Origin: Rhodovulum sulfidophilum
GTDB lineage: Bacteria > Pseudomonadota > Alphaproteobacteria > Rhodobacterales > Rhodobacteraceae
DNA length: 64,000 nucleotides
Assembly (NCBI GenBank): GCA_003241785.1
Contig: QFPW01000006.1
Coordinates: 124,001-188,000 of the forward strand
Direction: 5' to 3'
How positions within the stretch are numbered: the stretch's first letter is position 1; each line of letters opens with the position of its first letter. Below are positions 32,492-41,059 of this stretch, piece by piece. A program made the translations under genes and the position numbers. The notes under the pieces were generated by a model, which searched no databases, was not told where the DNA came from, and saw nothing but the letters and a program-made list of their open reading frames with translations.

Positions 32492-33226
32492 TCAGCGTCG
32501 CCGGGTATGGGAGCGCACATAAGTTCCATCCTTCCGATAGTATCCTCTGACGTGCACCCTGCCTACGCTGTAAGTTGGTACGTAGCGCGGGACGACTCCG
32601 ATCGAGGCCGTCGAAGGTGGCCGCTCGCACTCGATCCCATCCCCGTCGCGATCTCTATTGGCGTAGGCGCTGTATACTCCGTCACACGTGATCCCGCCGG
32701 AAATCCCATTCGCCAAGGGCAACGCCGCCACCCCCGCTGGGGCAGGATTCCTGGATGTCGCGATAGCCCTGAGTGTTGTTCCCCATTCGCAAGCGCTGCC
32801 GTCACCGTCCCGGTCGAGGCCATGCGGATCATGCGTTGGCCCGCCCGCCGAAAGGAAGAACCGCTGCGCTGAGGCGGTCGACGCGAAGTCAGAGCAATCC
32901 TTGTCGTTCAGCGTCGGTGTCGGGCGCGCGTACCGGGAGGACCCGACCGCTGAGCTGGTGCGAGAGCCCAGGTATCGCTCGCCGCTCTCAAATTGACCGC
33001 GCGAGCCGAGCTCCGCCTCAATCATCATGAGCTGGAGGGGATCGGACGTCGTAGCCTGAAGCGACCAGAGATGCTCTGCATCGGCCTCAGCATAGGCAAG
33101 GACAAGGGGAGCGTGGTTCGGCGGCGGAGCTTGGCTCGGCGCGCATGCCGACATGGTGAGAAGCAGCATGCAGGCAAAAAGACGCCCCGCGTGCCGTCGG
33201 GCGTTCGTGGCGTCCGGCCGCGTCAC
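32492..33226 (-). CDS. Lipoprotein with excalibur Ca2+-binding motifs
   Basis: This protein has up to 244 residues (GTG 33226; an ATG 19 codons later would still keep the lipobox). Signal with M-S-A-C at about residue 28. Two excalibur-type stretches: C-S-D-F-A-S ... H-G-L-D-R-D-G-D-G-S-A-C-E (about 110-147) and C-D-G-V-Y-S-A-Y ... R-D-G-D-G-I-E-C-E (about 179-201). The end (RVHVRGYYRKDGTYVRSHTR) is a tail common to alphaproteobacterial envelope proteins. Function unknown; surface exposure is likely. Confidence 0.72.
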   Translation of the reverse strand: MTRPDATNARRHAGRLFACMLLLTMSACAPSQAPPPNHAPLVLAYAEADAEHLWSLQATTSDPLQLMMIEAELGSRGQFESGERYLGSRTSSAVGSSRYARPTPTLNDKDCSDFASTASAQRFFLSAGGPTHDPHGLDRDGDGSACEWGTTLRAIATSRNPAPAGVAALPLANGISGGITCDGVYSAYANRDRDGDGIECERPPSTASIGVVPRYVPTYSVGRVHVRGYYRKDGTYVRSHTRRR

Positions 33227-33607
33227 GGCAAATCTAAGGTGGCGGCTAAGGCGCGTGGCGCTTGGACTTTCAGCATCACTCCATCCCGATCTTTTCGGGA
33301 AGCCTCATCCAATACTCGTGATTCTTGCAACAGGGATCGAGGCTAAGCGGACCCCACCGCCCCCAACGCCAGACGAGGATCGCTTCCGATCGTTGCTCGC
33401 CTCTGCGGCACGCCGCCCGACGCGTTCCTGGTGTTCGCCGCGTCCGAGGCTGCCCAAGCGCGGCCTCTGGGGCAGGCGCGGATCGAGCGGCGCGAGCCTT
33501 GTGGCGACGCTCGGGAGCGCGCCGTCGAGATAGCCGGCATGTGGCGTCTTCCCGGATGCGGCCTTCTGAGGCACCCTGCTCCGGCCTGAGGGGGCAGGGG
33601 GGTGCAA
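33227..33607. other. Intergenic region without a supported gene
   Basis: Several frames are open by GC bias, but none has a plausible start or protein-like sequence. No repeat or RNA structure stands out. It separates a minus gene and a plus gene, so promoters for both should be here. Confidence 0.45.
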
Positions 33608-34270
33608 ATGATCAAGCTCGTTTCCGAGCGGAGTGAACGCGACATCGCGATTGCCGAGCTCCGGTATGCTTTGGTGGAGCTCGCAGCTCAGACCATGCGT
33701 ATCGCCGCCGGCGGGGGGAGTGTCACTCGATGGGGTCACGCCTTCGACAAGGTCAACGATTTCTTCGAGCGGAAGGTCGATGGCAAGCAGCTCGGGATCA
33801 CGCTGTTCGAGATGCAGACGGCATTGCAGTTCGAACGTCTTGGGCCGGGGGTCGTCGATCAGACGGATCGGGAGATCGACGCGATCGCGAGGCATGCCCT
33901 GCGACTCGTCGCGTCCAGGCTCGAGAGCAACAATACGCAGGTAAGCCGGTCCGAGAGCGACTTGGACGCGGCAATTCGGCGCCTCGAGCAGCTACGCGAG
34001 GAGCGCCGTCGGGAGCACCGAACCGCGCTCCGGCAGGCTAGTTCTCAGCGTGCCAAGGGCAAGGCGCTGGCCGCCGCGTCGCTGTCTGAGCCCATGATCG
34101 ACGCGCTGAGGTTCCTGTCGGAGGCCAACCCCAACCCGCTCGATGGGAAGCTAACGCCCGGCGCCGCGACGCTGCGCGCGCTCGAGGCCAGGGGGCTGAT
34201 CGAGCGCGGCGAGGGGCGGATGGGCTATTCGCTCACGCCGCGTGGCGAGAAGGCGCGGCGGGGGAGATAA
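33608..34270 (+). CDS. Coiled-coil protein with C-terminal winged-helix-like region
   Basis: This protein has 220 residues; I chose ATG 33608 over the in-frame GTG 33602. Residues ~115-150 form an Arg/Glu-rich coiled coil. Residues ~158-218 resemble a winged helix (L-T-P-G-A-A-T-L-R-A-L-E-A-R-G-L-I-E-R-G-E-G-R-M-G-Y-S-L-T-P-R-G). Possibly a DNA-binding regulator; no family recognised. Confidence 0.6.
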   Translation: MIKLVSERSERDIAIAELRYALVELAAQTMRIAAGGGSVTRWGHAFDKVNDFFERKVDGKQLGITLFEMQTALQFERLGPGVVDQTDREIDAIARHALRLVASRLESNNTQVSRSESDLDAAIRRLEQLREERRREHRTALRQASSQRAKGKALAAASLSEPMIDALRFLSEANPNPLDGKLTPGAATLRALEARGLIERGEGRMGYSLTPRGEKARRGR

Positions 34271-34428
34271 ATGCCGCAAACGTAGGCTCGGAGAGGCCCA
34301 AGCCAGACTGACGGCTCGCGCTCCAGTGTGCTGTGTCTGTACGCGATAGAACGGCGATGGAACACATTCTGAGTGACTTTCGGTTTATATTGAGCTAGCC
34401 GTGATGATCCATTGAGGGGTCCGCGCCG

Positions 34429-35664
34429 ATGACTGATTGGCCACAACTTCGGTCTGATATCCTTGAAGCGTTCACGCCTGGGCCGCCGATTAACGAAGTC
34501 GAGTTGTTTGCGGGTCGCCGAGATGTGATCCAACGCCTTCAGGACATCGCGATCGAGCGGGGCAGAAACGCAATCATCTATGGCGAGCGTGGTGTGGGGA
34601 AGACGTCTCTCGCGACGATCTTTCACAAACCCTTGAATGTTACTGATGCCACCGGCGGGCGAGTTAGGAGGCGTGTTGTCGACATCCACGTGAATGCTGA
34701 TAGCGGGGATAGCTTCGACAGCCTGTGGCGAAAGGTGTTCAGAAGAATTTCAAGGCCAAATGAGAAAAATCCCATCGCGAACGAGTATGATGGCCCTATC
34801 GAGCCAGACCATGTATTCCTAGAGCTTCAGCGTTTCACTGCGAATGATCTTCCAATTATTATTATCGATGAGTATGATCGCATTAGAGACAACGATTGTC
34901 GTATCTTGATGACGGATACGATCAAAGCACTAACACTTTCCAGAACAAATCCTACGATTGTTCTGGTAGGCGTGTCCGAGAACATCACTACACTTGTATA
35001 TGACCATCCATCGGTTTCGCCCAGAAACCTGGTCCAGGTTCCTATGAGTAGAATGACAAGTCAAGAAATAAAGGATATCATAACTACAAGATTGCGCAAT
35101 CTTAGAATGAAAATTTCGGACGATGCACTCTGGAGGATCGCATTCTTCTCGGCTGGGCTTCCTTTCTATGCTCACTCTCTCGGAAAGTACGCTGCGCTAT
35201 CGGCGGTCTCTCAGCAGAGGTTGGACATCAATGAAGATCTTGTATTTGCGGCGATGAAGGATTGTATGAGTGATGTTGACTATACGATAGTTTTATCATT
35301 TACGAGAGCAACTGAATTTATCTACAGAAAAAAGAACATCTTCAAAGAAGTTCTTTTGGCATGCGCATTGGCGGAGCCCAATGATCTTGGGCAATTCCAA
35401 GCTGTCGCTGTTGAGGCCCCCTTGAGCGCGATATTGGGGAGCGACGTCAGAGTGCCAAGCTTTGCGTTCCATTTGAATGAGATGTGCCAAGACGCACGGG
35501 GAAACGTGCTCCACAAGACAGGAGAACGTAAAACATATTTATACAGATTCGCAGAGCCTTCGATGCAGCCGTACGTGATTATGCAGTGCTTGCAAGATGG
35601 AACGATTTCTCAAGAGTTATTCGAAAGGCTAAGTGTAAAGCGTCAAAGAACTCTTTCTCTTTAG
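34429..35664 (+). CDS. AAA/Orc1-Cdc6-like P-loop ATPase, AT-rich
   Basis: This protein has 411 residues. Walker A is G-E-R-G-V-G-K-T-S (52-60), Walker B I-I-I-I-D-E-Y-D (143-150), and a sensor-1-like V-L-V-G-V-S-E-N-I follows. The C-terminal ~150 residues look like winged-helix modules. The layout resembles Orc1/Cdc6-type AAA and single-protein defence ATPases. GC content is clearly lower than all neighbours, and codons such as AGA, ATA and TTA are frequent, so it is recently acquired. It stands alone without obvious partner, in the cargo zone of the prophage; replication initiator, partition factor and phage-defence ATPase are all possible. Confidence 0.72.
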   Translation: MTDWPQLRSDILEAFTPGPPINEVELFAGRRDVIQRLQDIAIERGRNAIIYGERGVGKTSLATIFHKPLNVTDATGGRVRRRVVDIHVNADSGDSFDSLWRKVFRRISRPNEKNPIANEYDGPIEPDHVFLELQRFTANDLPIIIIDEYDRIRDNDCRILMTDTIKALTLSRTNPTIVLVGVSENITTLVYDHPSVSPRNLVQVPMSRMTSQEIKDIITTRLRNLRMKISDDALWRIAFFSAGLPFYAHSLGKYAALSAVSQQRLDINEDLVFAAMKDCMSDVDYTIVLSFTRATEFIYRKKNIFKEVLLACALAEPNDLGQFQAVAVEAPLSAILGSDVRVPSFAFHLNEMCQDARGNVLHKTGERKTYLYRFAEPSMQPYVIMQCLQDGTISQELFERLSVKRQRTLSL

Positions 35665-35710
35665 TTATTGGTCGGGCGTTCGCGCTCCAGCGTAGTATGT
35701 CACGCTATCC

Positions 35711-35935
35711 TCATTCTTCTTCGCGAGCGGTTTCCCGGTGCGAGAGACCTTTTGCCGCCGCCACCGCCGTCTCGAGACTGTCGAACGCCCTCATGCTCGA
35801 CCAGTGGAAGCGACCGCTCGGTTCCCTTGTGCCTAGGCAGTATGAGAAGCGCGGCGCTGAAGGATCCGGATGGGGCCTCAGTCGCTGCCTGCCAACCGCG
35901 ATTTTCCCGACCATCTGCTTAAACTCGGCGTGCAT
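35711..35935 (-). CDS. Small conserved-looking protein
   Basis: This protein has 74 residues; ATG 35935 follows GAGGAG at a good distance. It contains R-F-S-Y-C-L-G-T-R-E-P-S-G-R-F-H-W-S and F-D-S-L-E-T-A-V-A-A-A-K, a compact alpha/beta domain. No named family. The flanking 35665-35710 and 35936-36063 hold nothing I can identify. Confidence 0.5.
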   Translation of the reverse strand: MHAEFKQMVGKIAVGRQRLRPHPDPSAPRFSYCLGTREPSGRFHWSSMRAFDSLETAVAAAKGLSHRETAREEE

Positions 35936-36063
35936 GCTCGTGCTCCTCGCTAAGATCGTCTTATCAACCTAAGCGTGCATCCCTGATTCTGCAATACGAG
36001 CCCAGAGGGTTTCGTCTCATCGAAGGTCTCATACCGCGCGCATTTCCCGAGCTCGCATTGTTC

Positions 36064-37377
36064 TCACGGATTGGACTGCGATAGCCTGCCCTTCACTCCC
36101 GAGATCTCGATCAGCAGATCCGTGACCGTGTCGTCCAGGCGCTCGGCGGCGCCTCGCGCGATGTCGACACGCAACACCACGTCGGACTTATCAGGATCCG
36201 CTTTGGCGTCGTCGAGGTGTCGCTCGATCATGTCCAGAAGGTCGCTGGTAAAGTCTGAGATGGCCACGATTTCCCTGTACGAGATCTCATCCTTTTCGAT
36301 GGAGGAGATCAGGGTTTCCGAAGTTGCGGCGACCGCCGTCAGGAGGTCTTCCGGATCATCTCCGTTCCAGTTGCGGATCGCTCGCTTTGCCGCCCGCCAG
36401 GTCGGAGTCTCGGGCAGGGGCCTTCGCCGGGCACTGGTGGCGCGTTTCGCCGGCTGGCGTCGTGGGGTGGGTGCGAGGCAGTCAATGCCGAGCGCTATCT
36501 CGGCCATGAGAACAACCTGCGCGGCCGCGCGGGCGTCTTCACCGGCGTCATGATGCGCAAAGTCGAGGCGAAGAAAGCTCTTGAGGTTGGCCAGCCCATG
36601 GCCTCCGTTTCCGGTCAGCTGCGGCCATGCCTTCCGAGCGATGCGAACGCTGTCATGCCAGTGCCAATTCGGTTTCGGTAGGCTGTGCTTCTCGCATGCG
36701 GCATGAACCGCTGTTCGGTCGAAAGAGCTATGTTGCACGATCGGAGCTCGATCCAGAAGCGGAACGAGCGTCGGCAAAATTGCTGGCCAGGTGGGGCTGC
36801 CGTGGACCGTATCAGGGGTGATCCCGTGGATGCGAATGTTCCCGGCGCTGAAGTCGTCCTCCGGGTCCACGTATGTCGAGAAGGTTGTGATCTCACCGCC
36901 GGCTGTTACGCAGGCTAGGCCGATCTGGCAGATGCTGCTTCGGTCCGAGTTCGCGGTCTCGACATCGAGGGCGATGAAGCGAAACTCCCCGGTTGGAAGG
37001 TCGTAGAGCCTGGCAGGGCCTGATGAGATCGGAAGGTCGATGGCCGGCGGGGCCATTCGCGCTTCCCGCGACGTGGTCGATTTGGGCCGCGAGCGCATGA
37101 ACGAGTAGAGGAGGACGGCGACAGCGGCCGCGACCGCGGTGATGGAGATGAGCGGCGCGGGCTCGCGTCCGAATTGTCCGGTTGCTCCGCTGCCTGACAT
37201 GGACAGGGCGATCGCGGCTACCATCGTGAGAACCCAGGCCATGGCGGCCATTCCCATCCTTCGGCCAGCCGTCGGCCGCGTGGACTTGAAGATGAGAGAT
37301 ATCAGACCGAAAAGAAAATAGAGGATGGAGAAGCCAGATAGCAAAGCGGCGATGATGCCGATTGTTTCTCCGTTCAT
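36064..37377 (-). CDS. Membrane-anchored DEDDh 3'-5' exonuclease
   Basis: This protein has 437 residues. Three membrane helices occupy about residues 5-30, 41-60 and 76-94. Residues ~130-300 are a DnaQ-like exonuclease with all catalytic positions: D138-V-E140-T, H-G-I-T (184-187), S-S-F-D220-R-T, and H276-x4-D281. The C-terminal ~130 residues are helical and charged. Soluble relatives proofread or trim DNA/RNA; fusion to an N-terminal membrane anchor is unusual and would place the nuclease under the inner membrane. That is a place to meet incoming DNA, so defence or exclusion is a reasonable inference. Confidence 0.8.
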   Translation of the reverse strand: MNGETIGIIAALLSGFSILYFLFGLISLIFKSTRPTAGRRMGMAAMAWVLTMVAAIALSMSGSGATGQFGREPAPLISITAVAAAVAVLLYSFMRSRPKSTTSREARMAPPAIDLPISSGPARLYDLPTGEFRFIALDVETANSDRSSICQIGLACVTAGGEITTFSTYVDPEDDFSAGNIRIHGITPDTVHGSPTWPAILPTLVPLLDRAPIVQHSSFDRTAVHAACEKHSLPKPNWHWHDSVRIARKAWPQLTGNGGHGLANLKSFLRLDFAHHDAGEDARAAAQVVLMAEIALGIDCLAPTPRRQPAKRATSARRRPLPETPTWRAAKRAIRNWNGDDPEDLLTAVAATSETLISSIEKDEISYREIVAISDFTSDLLDMIERHLDDAKADPDKSDVVLRVDIARGAAERLDDTVTDLLIEISGVKGRLSQSNP

Positions 37378-37679
37378 TTAAAGCCATCCACGTCGCGAGC
37401 TACGAGTCGTCTTACTCACTCCGCATCCAGGACGCTAGACGGCTTGCGGGCATCTCGAGCTGTCCGCCGGCCCGCAGGTCAACTCGCGCCAGGACACCCC
37501 GAGCGCTTCGTTCACATCGAAGATGTCGGGGGTTCAGGCGAGCCGGCGAGTCGACACGGTCACCGCGCCCCCGATGTTTCGTCCCGGCGCGAAGCCCGGG
37601 CAACCATCGCCGGCGACGCGGTGGCCGGAGAACTTCTAACTATCCAAGGACCCCATCGCCTGAGATGTGGGGTCTCTTG
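37378..37679. other. Intergenic region with one hairpin
   Basis: No supported gene. A 7-bp inverted repeat at 37649-37674 (GACCCCA ... TGGGGTC) lies just beyond the methyltransferase stop on the minus strand and may serve as its weak terminator; no T-run follows. The part near 37378 should contain the exonuclease promoter. Confidence 0.45.
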
Positions 37680-39335
37680 CTACAGCGCTAGAGAGCCTTG
37701 AACCGACGCGATGCGGCTTCCCATCTTGGTCGGCGTATGAAGCTCGAGCTTGCTTTCCAAGACCTCCCTGGCGGTCAGAAGCTGAAGGCGTGGGTAGTTG
37801 ATACCGTTGTATTCGAACATCCCTGCTTCGGCCGCCTCGACCTTCATGGCCTTCGATGGCTCTTGGAGGGACAGGAAGCCTGCCATAGCGGCCCCCTCGC
37901 GCTCCATCACACCTCGTAGGTCGCGAACGTCAGTCGGCCGCAGCTTCCCACCTTTGACCGACAGGATCACCTCTCGAAGGCCCTCGGCGGTCTCGAAGTA
38001 GACCCGGCCGTCAATGCCGCGGTCGGCCACCTTTTTCTGCATCGGGAACCCGCCGATCCGCTCGACAAACCAATGCTGAAATTGGAACGGGTCACGCCTG
38101 AACAGCTCTTCTGCGCCCTCCACGCTTGTTGGAATGCCGTCCACTTCGAAGTCGTGCCTTTCGACAAGGCGCCATTTGTCCCCAATCAGCTGCTCGCGAA
38201 TAAGCTTCACAGAAAGAATGGCAATGTCGCAACCGACCCACCTCCGTTCATTCTTGATCGCGGAGTAGATCGTAGTTCCGCACCCGCAGAACGGATCGAA
38301 GACGATATCGCCCTTATTGCTAGAGGCTTGGATAATGCGATCCAGCAGAGCAACCGGTTTCTGCGTAGGGTAACCTAGCCTTTCCTCAGCCATAGAGTTC
38401 ACTGGCGAAATGTCCGAGAAAACGTCCTGCACTGGTTGACCGCTGCCCGGCTCAAGGTAGCGCTTGAGTTGGGGAAAGCCCGGCTTCCCGCCTCGGCCGG
38501 GCGTCATGTAGATGAAGTCGTGTCCATCCAGCAGGTCCAGTTTCTCTTGCGTCGAAAGGGACGGATCGCCGCCAAGCTCCCTCACGATGGCCGCCGGAAC
38601 GCCCCAATGACGTCCACCGGCGTCGGGGTCAAAGCCACGCCACGGCCGGCCAGAGTCGCCAGCCCGGCGGCCGGCTCCAGTTAAATCTGATAGGCGATAG
38701 CGTCCCCGCTTATCGTTGTGCCGGTACTTAGTATCCAGGTACTTTTCGTCGTAAGACTGAGCTACCCGATTCCAAGTATAGTGCTGACCGGCGCTATAAA
38801 ACAGAATGACATCGTGCACTGGCCCATAGCGTCTGGCGCCGCTGTGGGCTGACGTTCTCTTCCATATGATCTCGTTGCGAAAGTTCTGATGGCCGAAAAT
38901 CGCGTCCATCATAATCTTTATGTAGTGACTCGCCGTAGGGTCGCAGTGCAGATAGATCGAACCAGTCGGGCGAAGAATGGTTTTCATGTATAATAGGCGT
39001 TGCACCATATATATAAGGTATGCCATAAGCTCGGGCTGTGTATGCCTCAAGGCATTCATCCAAAGACGCCAGAAATCTTCATAGTAATCGTCAACTCCAT
39101 GCTCGCGCATTAAAACGGGCATTGCGCGAGCAACCTCAAGCTTGTTAGCATCCAGGGTCCACGTGTCGAAGAATGCTTCCGCTTGCTCTGGGACTGGCTT
39201 TCCAGTCATATTCTTGTACAGAAGGTTGTAGTTCGTGTCGGACTTAAATGGCGGATCGAGGTAAATCAGGTCAACGGAGTATTTGGCCATACCCTGCATG
39301 ATCGTAAGATTGTCGCCATACCAAAGCTTGTTCAT
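37680..39335 (-). CDS. DNA methyltransferase fused to a nuclease-like C-terminal domain
   Basis: This protein has 551 residues. Motif IV L-D-P-P-F (26-30) comes before motif I F-D-P-F-C-G-C-G-T-T (346-355), the beta-class order of N6-adenine/N4-cytosine methyltransferases; T-Q-K-P lies at 324-327. Residues ~415-520 resemble an Mrr-type PD-(D/E)xK domain: G-I-D-G (439-442) and I-L-S-V-K (456-460), with Ser where Glu/Gln is usual. It could be a self-contained restriction-modification enzyme or a methyltransferase with a worn-out nuclease part. The start overlaps the upstream gene by 4 bases (ATGA). Confidence 0.82.
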   Translation of the reverse strand: MNKLWYGDNLTIMQGMAKYSVDLIYLDPPFKSDTNYNLLYKNMTGKPVPEQAEAFFDTWTLDANKLEVARAMPVLMREHGVDDYYEDFWRLWMNALRHTQPELMAYLIYMVQRLLYMKTILRPTGSIYLHCDPTASHYIKIMMDAIFGHQNFRNEIIWKRTSAHSGARRYGPVHDVILFYSAGQHYTWNRVAQSYDEKYLDTKYRHNDKRGRYRLSDLTGAGRRAGDSGRPWRGFDPDAGGRHWGVPAAIVRELGGDPSLSTQEKLDLLDGHDFIYMTPGRGGKPGFPQLKRYLEPGSGQPVQDVFSDISPVNSMAEERLGYPTQKPVALLDRIIQASSNKGDIVFDPFCGCGTTIYSAIKNERRWVGCDIAILSVKLIREQLIGDKWRLVERHDFEVDGIPTSVEGAEELFRRDPFQFQHWFVERIGGFPMQKKVADRGIDGRVYFETAEGLREVILSVKGGKLRPTDVRDLRGVMEREGAAMAGFLSLQEPSKAMKVEAAEAGMFEYNGINYPRLQLLTAREVLESKLELHTPTKMGSRIASVQGSLAL

Positions 39336-39547
39336 GCGAGAACCCCAACGAAAACGCGAATAGCGCGGCCGAAGGTGTCAGAAATCCTACGGCGATTGTA
39401 CTTTACGACGCGACTATTACGTTCAACTACGCCGACCATCGGAACCTTCTTGGCGTCGGGCCCGCGCTTGCCTGGCCTTATCTCCACGTCACCCACATCA
39501 CGCAAGTCGCTGCACTCATCATACTTTTCATCGTCACACCTCCCCAT
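39332..39547 (-). CDS. Small protein coupled to the methyltransferase
   Basis: This protein has 71 residues if ATG 39547 is used. It overlaps the end of the ribbon-helix-helix gene by 14 bases and the methyltransferase start by 4. The first half is acidic with two Cys (RCDDEKYDECSDL); the second half is basic. No family recognised. Tight overlaps on both sides support translation, but a short alternative frame in the same place weakens the case. Confidence 0.42.
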   Translation of the reverse strand: MGRCDDEKYDECSDLRDVGDVEIRPGKRGPDAKKVPMVGVVERNSRVVKYNRRRISDTFGRAIRVFVGVLA

Positions 39548-39854
39548 TGTCGATCCTGGCAAACATTCTGTCGATAATCAGCTGATTATTCGTAGCCGTG
39601 TCTATCAGATCTTGGATAATATCGTTATCTTTTGTGATCTTAATCTTTCTTATGATCTCGTCATTCTCTTTAATAATTGTACGAATTTCGCGCAAAATTG
39701 CATCCGCGTCCACTACGGGTTCTGGGTACTTCTCTTCCAGCGTTGCCACGATTAGCGAATTCACCGAAGCATCTCCGGCCGCCTCCTTCACCCGGTCATA
39801 GAGTGGGGTTGGAATTCGAATCGTGTAGCGGGTGTAGTCGTCTTGCTTTGCCAT
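39534..39854 (-). CDS. Arc-type ribbon-helix-helix regulator with coiled-coil tail
   Basis: This protein has 106 residues from ATG 39854; another ATG lies at 39863, and a TTG at 39890 would put the operator inside the gene. Residues ~5-45 are an Arc-like ribbon-helix-helix (Y-T-I-R-I-P-T-P-L-Y-D-R-V-K-E-A-A). Residues ~55-105 are a long charged helix. First gene of the minus-strand group that includes the methyltransferase, so it probably controls that group and the divergent gene. Confidence 0.72.
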   Translation of the reverse strand: MAKQDDYTRYTIRIPTPLYDRVKEAAGDASVNSLIVATLEEKYPEPVVDADAILREIRTIIKENDEIIRKIKITKDNDIIQDLIDTATNNQLIIDRMFARIDNGEV

Positions 39855-39868
39855 GCCGGGCATACGGG

Positions 39869-39940
39869 CACTAAATCGGTGCGCTGGCAATATTCCCGTT
39901 GATCACCAATTTAGTGCATGATATGGTCACTAAATTGGTG
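39869..39940. promoter_or_regulatory. Three 13-bp operator sites between divergent regulator genes
   Basis: Copies of CACTAAATTGGTG: 39928-39940 (plus sense), 39904-39916 (exact reverse complement, giving a perfect inverted repeat with an 11-base spacer) and 39869-39881 (plus sense, one mismatch). They fill the gap between two divergently transcribed Arc-like genes. The last copy ends one base before the AAAGGAGAGG of the plus-strand gene, so binding would block both genes. Confidence 0.78.
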
Positions 39941-39951
39941 AAAGGAGAGGT

Positions 39952-40182
39952 ATGACCCAGGAAAAAGAGGCCCGCATCACGATCACGGTACCCGCGAGCT
40001 TGCGGAAGCTGCTGAAGGTGAACGCGGCGAAGAACGATCGCTCGTTCTCCGGCGAGATCGTTCGCTGCTTGAAGATCGGATCCGGCTGGAAACCGGACGA
40101 AGAGGCAGCGGGGGATGGGTTTGGCGACACGGCCCCCGCTGCCGGAAACGACGAAGCCGCCTTGGCGGGCGGCACCCTCTGA
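39952..40182 (+). CDS. Arc-type ribbon-helix-helix protein
   Basis: This protein has 76 residues; a very strong AAAGGAGAGG precedes the ATG. Residues ~8-45 fit Arc (A-R-I-T-I-T-V-P-A-S-L-R-K-L-L-K-V-N-A-A-K-N-D-R-S-F-S-G-E-I-V-R-C-L). The Ala/Gly-rich tail is disordered. It is divergent to another Arc-like gene across a shared operator, as in an Arc/Mnt-like switch, and is followed by an ORF6N protein, the usual partner of such regulators in prophages. Confidence 0.75.
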   Translation: MTQEKEARITITVPASLRKLLKVNAAKNDRSFSGEIVRCLKIGSGWKPDEEAAGDGFGDTAPAAGNDEAALAGGTL

Positions 40183-40207
40183 TCAACCAGATGAAGGAAG
40201 CATCCGA

Positions 40208-41059
40208 ATGACTGAGAAAAACCATAGCACCCCTGCGCGCGTCGTGCAAATCGGCGGCTCGCAGGTCCACCGGATCAGCTACAAGGGCGAGCCGGTCGTC
40301 ACCTTCGCCATGGTGGATGAGATCCACCAGCGCGTAGATGGAACCGCGAAGCGCAACTTCAACGAGAACCGCGATCGCTTCATCGAAGGTGAGGATTTCA
40401 CCGAACTGACATCGGACGAAATTCGTACCATGTCGCGAGAGGGAGTTTTCCCTGCCCGCTCTGCCCGAGGCACCATCCTCACGCGTCGCGGCTACCTCAA
40501 GCTCGTGAAGCCGATGAACGACGACCGTGCCTGGCAGGTGCAGGGCGAGATGATCGACCGGTATTTCGCCGTGGAGCAGGCGGTCGCCGCAGTGACCTCG
40601 GCGGCATCCGCCGCTCTGTCCCGCGAGGCACGCCTTCAGTTCAAGCAGTCCTTCTGGCTGGCCCAGAAGCTCAAGCTGGAAGGCAACCAGGCAATCCTCT
40701 CCGCCAATCGCGCGACGAAGGTTCTGACCGGCGTGGACATGATGGGGCTGCTCGGCGTCGGTGCCATCGCGGCGCCGGACAACGAGGCTCTGCTCGCTCC
40801 GACCGCGATCGGCCAGCAGCTCGGCGGCTACAAGGCGCACGACGTGAACTCGCATCTGATCGCCTTCGGTTACCAGACCATGTTCCGCGACCACAAAGGG
40901 CACCCGATTTACGAGCCGACCGACAAGGGAAAGGCGGCGGGCGGCGTCATGCAGGATACCGACAAGAAGCACGGGAACGGCGTCCCGGTCCGTCAGCTTC
41001 GGTGGGCGAGCCGGATCGTTGATCTTCTCCGCGCTGATCTCGCGGAGGCCGCGGCGTGA
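40208..41059 (+). CDS. ORF6N-domain antirepressor-like protein
   Basis: This protein has 283 residues; ATG 40208 follows AAGGA. Residues ~10-105 match the ORF6N/Rha-like N-terminal domain (V-H-R-I-S-Y-K-G-E-P-V-V-T-F-A-M-V-D-E-I-H-Q-R-V-D-G-T-A-K-R-N-F, then F-T-E-L and T-R-R-G-Y-L-K-L-V-K). The C-terminal half ends in an R-Q-L-R-W-A-S-R-I-V-D-L-L segment. Such proteins act as phage antirepressors. The next start overlaps by 4 bases. Confidence 0.8.
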   Translation: MTEKNHSTPARVVQIGGSQVHRISYKGEPVVTFAMVDEIHQRVDGTAKRNFNENRDRFIEGEDFTELTSDEIRTMSREGVFPARSARGTILTRRGYLKLVKPMNDDRAWQVQGEMIDRYFAVEQAVAAVTSAASAALSREARLQFKQSFWLAQKLKLEGNQAILSANRATKVLTGVDMMGLLGVGAIAAPDNEALLAPTAIGQQLGGYKAHDVNSHLIAFGYQTMFRDHKGHPIYEPTDKGKAAGGVMQDTDKKHGNGVPVRQLRWASRIVDLLRADLAEAAA

